Below, in pieces: positions 61,430 to 64,000 of a DNA stretch of 64,000 nt. The notes under the pieces are model-generated. The model saw nothing but the letters and a program-made list of their open reading frames with translations, did no database searches and was not told the origin of the DNA. The stretch is from Nodosilinea sp. E11 (lineage in GTDB: Bacteria; Cyanobacteriota; Cyanobacteriia; Phormidesmidales; Phormidesmidaceae): contig NZ_CP136520.1 of assembly GCF_032813545.1 (NCBI RefSeq), positions 2,722,001 to 2,786,000 on the forward strand. The letters are read 5' to 3'. The stretch's first letter is position 1. Every line of letters starts with the position of its first letter. The translations under genes were made by a program, and so were the position numbers.

Positions 61430-62089
61430 AAACGGGCTAAAGCCCTTTGCCCACCTAGGCTATTGGTCTACTATCTACAGCTTAAGGAATGAGCAACGGG
61501 GTGCATCACAGGGAAAAAGCACACTTGAAACCTTCCCTAAGGCGATCAAGCTATTGTCCGCTGATAGGTGCGAGTACAGTCACTATAGCAATTGATGTTT
61601 GTCGACTCTTTATTTTCCTCAATTGGGATGTATTTACAGGTCAACCCTAGGATAGATTTTTACTGGCTGACCAGCCTTAGTGCTCCTCCCCAGCGTGTCA
61701 AAGACCGAGCTGCGATCGCTTTTTCCCCTAAGTCAAGCCCTACTTTAGCTCAGCAATGCGATCGCGGCCCTAAGGCAACCGCCAAACTCCGCCTGCCAAA
61801 CCCCACCCAACTGTCGGTGACTAGGAGCCTTGTGCTGAGCTTGACAGGGTCTATTAGCTCAGAAGCAAGCAATACCGCCAACTAAAAACATTTTTAGTTG
61901 GCGGTAGTTTTATAGAAAGCACACCTTGCTTATTTTGGAAGCAACGCAATGTATTGCTCCATACTTCTAGTGCAGCCAATGTCATAAACGGCTAAATTGT
62001 CGCCAATGCTTTCTATCATATGGATGATGATTTCCCTCTGATTAGGCTGCTATAAATGTCTCAATATTGTTTGATTACAAGCCTTTCCA
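61430..62089. other. Intergenic region with candidate short transcript
   Basis: About 660 bp between divergent kinase genes. The ORF 61592-61885 (97 residues) has no recognised domain and weak coding character, but its stop codon falls inside a strong terminator hairpin. The stretch 61575-61912 could therefore encode a small RNA or a small protein. An AT-rich block at 61920-62080 may carry the promoter of the RsbRD_N-type kinase. Confidence 0.5.
61873..61912 (+). terminator. Strong rho-independent terminator in the inter-kinase gap
   Basis: TACCGCCAACTAAAAA (61873-61888) and TTTTTAGTTGGCGGTA (61891-61906) are perfect complements of 16 bases, followed by GTTTTAT. The inner A/T pairs probably open into the loop. 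No accepted gene ends here, so it terminates an unannotated transcript. Confidence 0.8.
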
Positions 62090-63211
62090 ATGCTAGTCTC
62101 CCACTCCTCAGACAACCAAGCTAAGCTAAGCCAAACCTCTGAGGAACTGAGAAGAAATTCTAAAAAAATTATGGAATTATGGGAGAAGCGTGCCCGTGAT
62201 GAGGTAAGTGCGTCTATTCACCAGGACTCTCTGGCCTTACAAAACTCTTTACCTTTATATTTAGATCAGCTAGCTGACGAACTCTCTAACCAGTCTAAAA
62301 AAACATCTCTTCAAACTGAAGATGTCAAGTTAAAAAATACTCAAATCGGCAGAAATCATGGCCACGAGCGAGCCGGTTATGTTGACTACACTATGAGTCA
62401 GCTTATCTTGGAATATCACATCTTGCGGCAGGTAATATTTCAGATTTTAGAAAAAGAAACCCCTTTAAGTCCGCGCGCCCGCGACATTATTATTGACTCC
62501 ATTGAGCAAGCCGTTAATGATGCAGCCACTCAATTTTCAGATACGTTGAGAGACATCCAAGAGATGTTTATGGTAACTCTAACTCACGACCTTAGAGGCC
62601 CGGTTAATGTTGTAAAGATGGGCACTCAACTGATTCTCCGTCGGTTTGAGCTAGGCGACACCCACTTAGATATTACGGTGAGAATGATTAGCGCCATTGA
62701 GCGGATGGATGCCATGATTCAGAACCTGCTCGATGCCAGTCGGCTAAGAGCCGGACAGGGGTTAAAGCTAGAGTTTGAAGACTGCAAGCTGGATCAGCTG
62801 CTTCACGAGGTAATTGAAGATTTAAGCTTTACCCATGGCGATCGCTTTGTGATCGTCTCAGAGTCAAATGTGGTCAGCCGTTGCAGTCGCAAACAAATCC
62901 GCAGGGTGATTGAAAATCTAGCGGTTAATGCCATCAAGTATGGCGACTCTGATGCCCCCATTACCCTAACCCTACAAAAAACTAGCGACCATATCCAGCT
63001 CGCCATCCACAACCGAGGTAATCCCATTCCTCCAGAGACCCAGGCCATTTTATTTCAGCAGTTTCGTCGTCCCCCCTCGGCAGAGGAAAAAACCGGCTGG
63101 GGTCTAGGTTTATTTTTAGCTAAAAATATTATTGAAGCCCACAGAGGCACCATCGAAATTGACAGCTGTGAGGCTCAAGGGACAAAGTTTGTTATTAGAC
63201 TGCCTAAGTAG
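62090..63211 (+). CDS. Soluble histidine kinase with RsbRD-like N-terminal domain
   Basis: A 373-residue kinase without membrane helices. Residues 15-145 fit an RsbRD_N-type helical sensor (SKKIMELWEKRARDEVSASI, LQNSLPLYLDQLADEL). The His box reads MVTLTHDLRGPVNVVKMGTQ with His166. The N-box is VIENLAVNAIKYG; the DxGxG box has Asn instead of Asp (IHNRGNPIPPE), a variant common in this kinase subfamily; G2 is GWGLGLFLAKNI. It is likely to sense a stress cue in the cytosol. An orphan without a regulator beside it. Confidence 0.88.
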   Translation: MLVSHSSDNQAKLSQTSEELRRNSKKIMELWEKRARDEVSASIHQDSLALQNSLPLYLDQLADELSNQSKKTSLQTEDVKLKNTQIGRNHGHERAGYVDYTMSQLILEYHILRQVIFQILEKETPLSPRARDIIIDSIEQAVNDAATQFSDTLRDIQEMFMVTLTHDLRGPVNVVKMGTQLILRRFELGDTHLDITVRMISAIERMDAMIQNLLDASRLRAGQGLKLEFEDCKLDQLLHEVIEDLSFTHGDRFVIVSESNVVSRCSRKQIRRVIENLAVNAIKYGDSDAPITLTLQKTSDHIQLAIHNRGNPIPPETQAILFQQFRRPPSAEEKTGWGLGLFLAKNIIEAHRGTIEIDSCEAQGTKFVIRLPK

Positions 63212-63411
63212 GCAGTTGAGAAACAGCTACCCCGCCATCGGGTGGCTTATACCAAATCCGAATTCCATACCCTCGATTTCCAGTTGACCAACCCGTAGGA
63301 GCGCATGACATGCACCCTCCAGAATCGGCGGTAGCCCAGCAGGATTTGGTCTGGGGGCGTCAATAGAGAAGCGTAAATAATTTAGGCTGGCGCGAAGCTA
63401 TTGCATCGACC

Positions 63412-63439
63412 GGTGAAAGGCGCGATCGCGCCTTTCACC
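63412..63439. repeat. 28-bp perfect palindrome centred on GCGATCGC
   Basis: GGTGAAAGGCGCGA (63412-63425) is followed directly by its reverse complement. It lies between the convergent kinase and glycine-zipper genes and has no T-runs. It may end transcription from both sides as a very stable hairpin; it incorporates a HIP1 octamer. Confidence 0.7.
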
Positions 63440-63457
63440 CTAAGTTCAGCTAGCCGC

Positions 63458-63982
63458 CTACTTCAGATCGCTGTCAGTAGCAGCAGCACCGTACTCGAGC
63501 CGGTGCCAAGCATCTTGACTGGCGTATCGAGCCCGATCCCAACCTAGGCGACCCGCACCATACTGCTCTTCATATCGCTGTTTTAGGTGGGGCTCAGCCT
63601 GTTGATAGGAGAGGCCTTGGCGCGAGTAGGTTGAGTAGCCTTCGTAGCCTGTACGGTAGGCGGGGCTGTAATCGTCGTAGGTATAGTTAGGCTCGATGTA
63701 GGGACGACTGCTGTAGTTCTGACGCCAGTAGTGGTCCTCAATGGTGGGGTCGAGGGTCTCTGCCACTCCTTTACCGAGTAAGCCTCCAGCCACAGAACCA
63801 ACGACGGCCCCTACCGCACCGCCAACCGGGCCACCGACAATTACGCCAACGGCAGTACCAATTGTGCCTGCCCCAACGGCTCCTACCCCAGTGCCTACCG
63901 GGCGAGCTCCTTGCTCACCGGTAATGGGATCAGGATTGCTGTCGGAGTGAGGATGAACATGGGCTTCTTCGTTAATAGTCAT
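63458..63982 (-). CDS. Glycine-zipper protein, unknown function
   Basis: A 174-residue protein: a hydrophilic His-rich start (NEEAHVHPHSDSNPDP), a Gly/Val-rich hydrophobic stretch (residues about 30-72, with repeated GxxxG such as GGPVGGAVGAVVGSVAGG), and a Tyr/Arg-rich tail (YRTGYEGYSTYSRQGLSY). The glycine zipper suggests insertion in a membrane or an oligomer; no cleavable signal is seen. Proteins with this plan occur in many bacteria and are sometimes stress-induced. Function unknown. Confidence 0.75.
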   Translation of the reverse strand: MTINEEAHVHPHSDSNPDPITGEQGARPVGTGVGAVGAGTIGTAVGVIVGGPVGGAVGAVVGSVAGGLLGKGVAETLDPTIEDHYWRQNYSSRPYIEPNYTYDDYSPAYRTGYEGYSTYSRQGLSYQQAEPHLKQRYEEQYGAGRLGWDRARYASQDAWHRLEYGAAATDSDLK

Positions 63983-64000
63983 GCTAGTTAAACTTCCATA

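Overview
The window looks like a chromosomal segment of a filamentous, Leptolyngbya/Nodosilinea-type cyanobacterium. This is inferred from many HIP1-type GCGATCGC octamers, short tandem heptamer arrays of the kind seen in filamentous cyanobacteria, and gene families typical of the phylum (CruP-like flavoprotein, DUF760, DUF4336, DUF4388, MenB, an Mn-type mntCAB transporter, an FtsL-like protein next to ftsI). I found no rRNA, tRNA or CRISPR array. Most of the window is GC-rich. About 15.3-30.4 kb is clearly more AT-rich and carries a surface-polysaccharide locus, with a decayed IS630-type transposase at its left edge.

Layout. 0-1.6 kb: a truncated CruP-like gene and deoC. 2.3-5.7 kb: a same-strand signalling group of protoglobin, Roadblock/LC7 protein, Ras-like GTPase, DUF4388 (PATAN-like) protein, a tiny membrane protein and a bacteriohemerythrin. 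This reads as a haem/di-iron sensory input wired to a small-GTPase switch and is one of the two best candidates for an undescribed system. 5.8-8.4 kb: MscS channel, DUF4336 protein, DJ-1/PfpI protein. 8.6-12.7 kb: YefM-YoeB toxin-antitoxin pair, menB, and the ergothioneine genes egtD and egtB. 13.0-14.7 kb: DUF760 protein and a MutY with a complete C-terminal Nudix motif.

15.4-38.3 kb is a Wzx/Wzy-type exopolysaccharide region. The minus strand carries Alg14-like and Alg13-like halves of a glycosyltransferase, a Wzc-like tyrosine autokinase, a Wzy-like polymerase/ligase, an unusual membrane protein, three GT4 glycosyltransferases, a Wzx-like flippase, a Wza-like exporter and an acyltransferase. 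The plus strand carries a WecG/TagA/CpsF transferase, a WbaP-like initiating phosphosugar transferase and two tandem O-antigen-ligase-like proteins with TPR-type C-terminal halves. Together these cover initiation, elongation, flipping, polymerisation, length control and export.

38.3-46.5 kb: divergent mntC / mntA-mntB, ftsI (PBP2-type) with an FtsL-like partner, acetolactate synthase with a C-terminal zinc-ribbon-like tail, and an unknown protein. 46.9-53.8 kb: a small protein behind a duplicated palindrome, a histidine kinase with its His but a degenerate ATP-binding domain, a small lipoprotein, a glutaredoxin-like protein, murE, and a second kinase with an intact ATP-binding domain but Gln in place of the phospho-accepting His. 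The complementary lesions suggest a split or heteromeric kinase and are the second main candidate. 53.9-64 kb: rarD, a DppC-type permease, a PAP/fibrillin-like protein, queA, htpX, two further histidine kinases and a glycine-zipper protein.

All family calls rest on motif reading of the sequence alone; no database search was possible.
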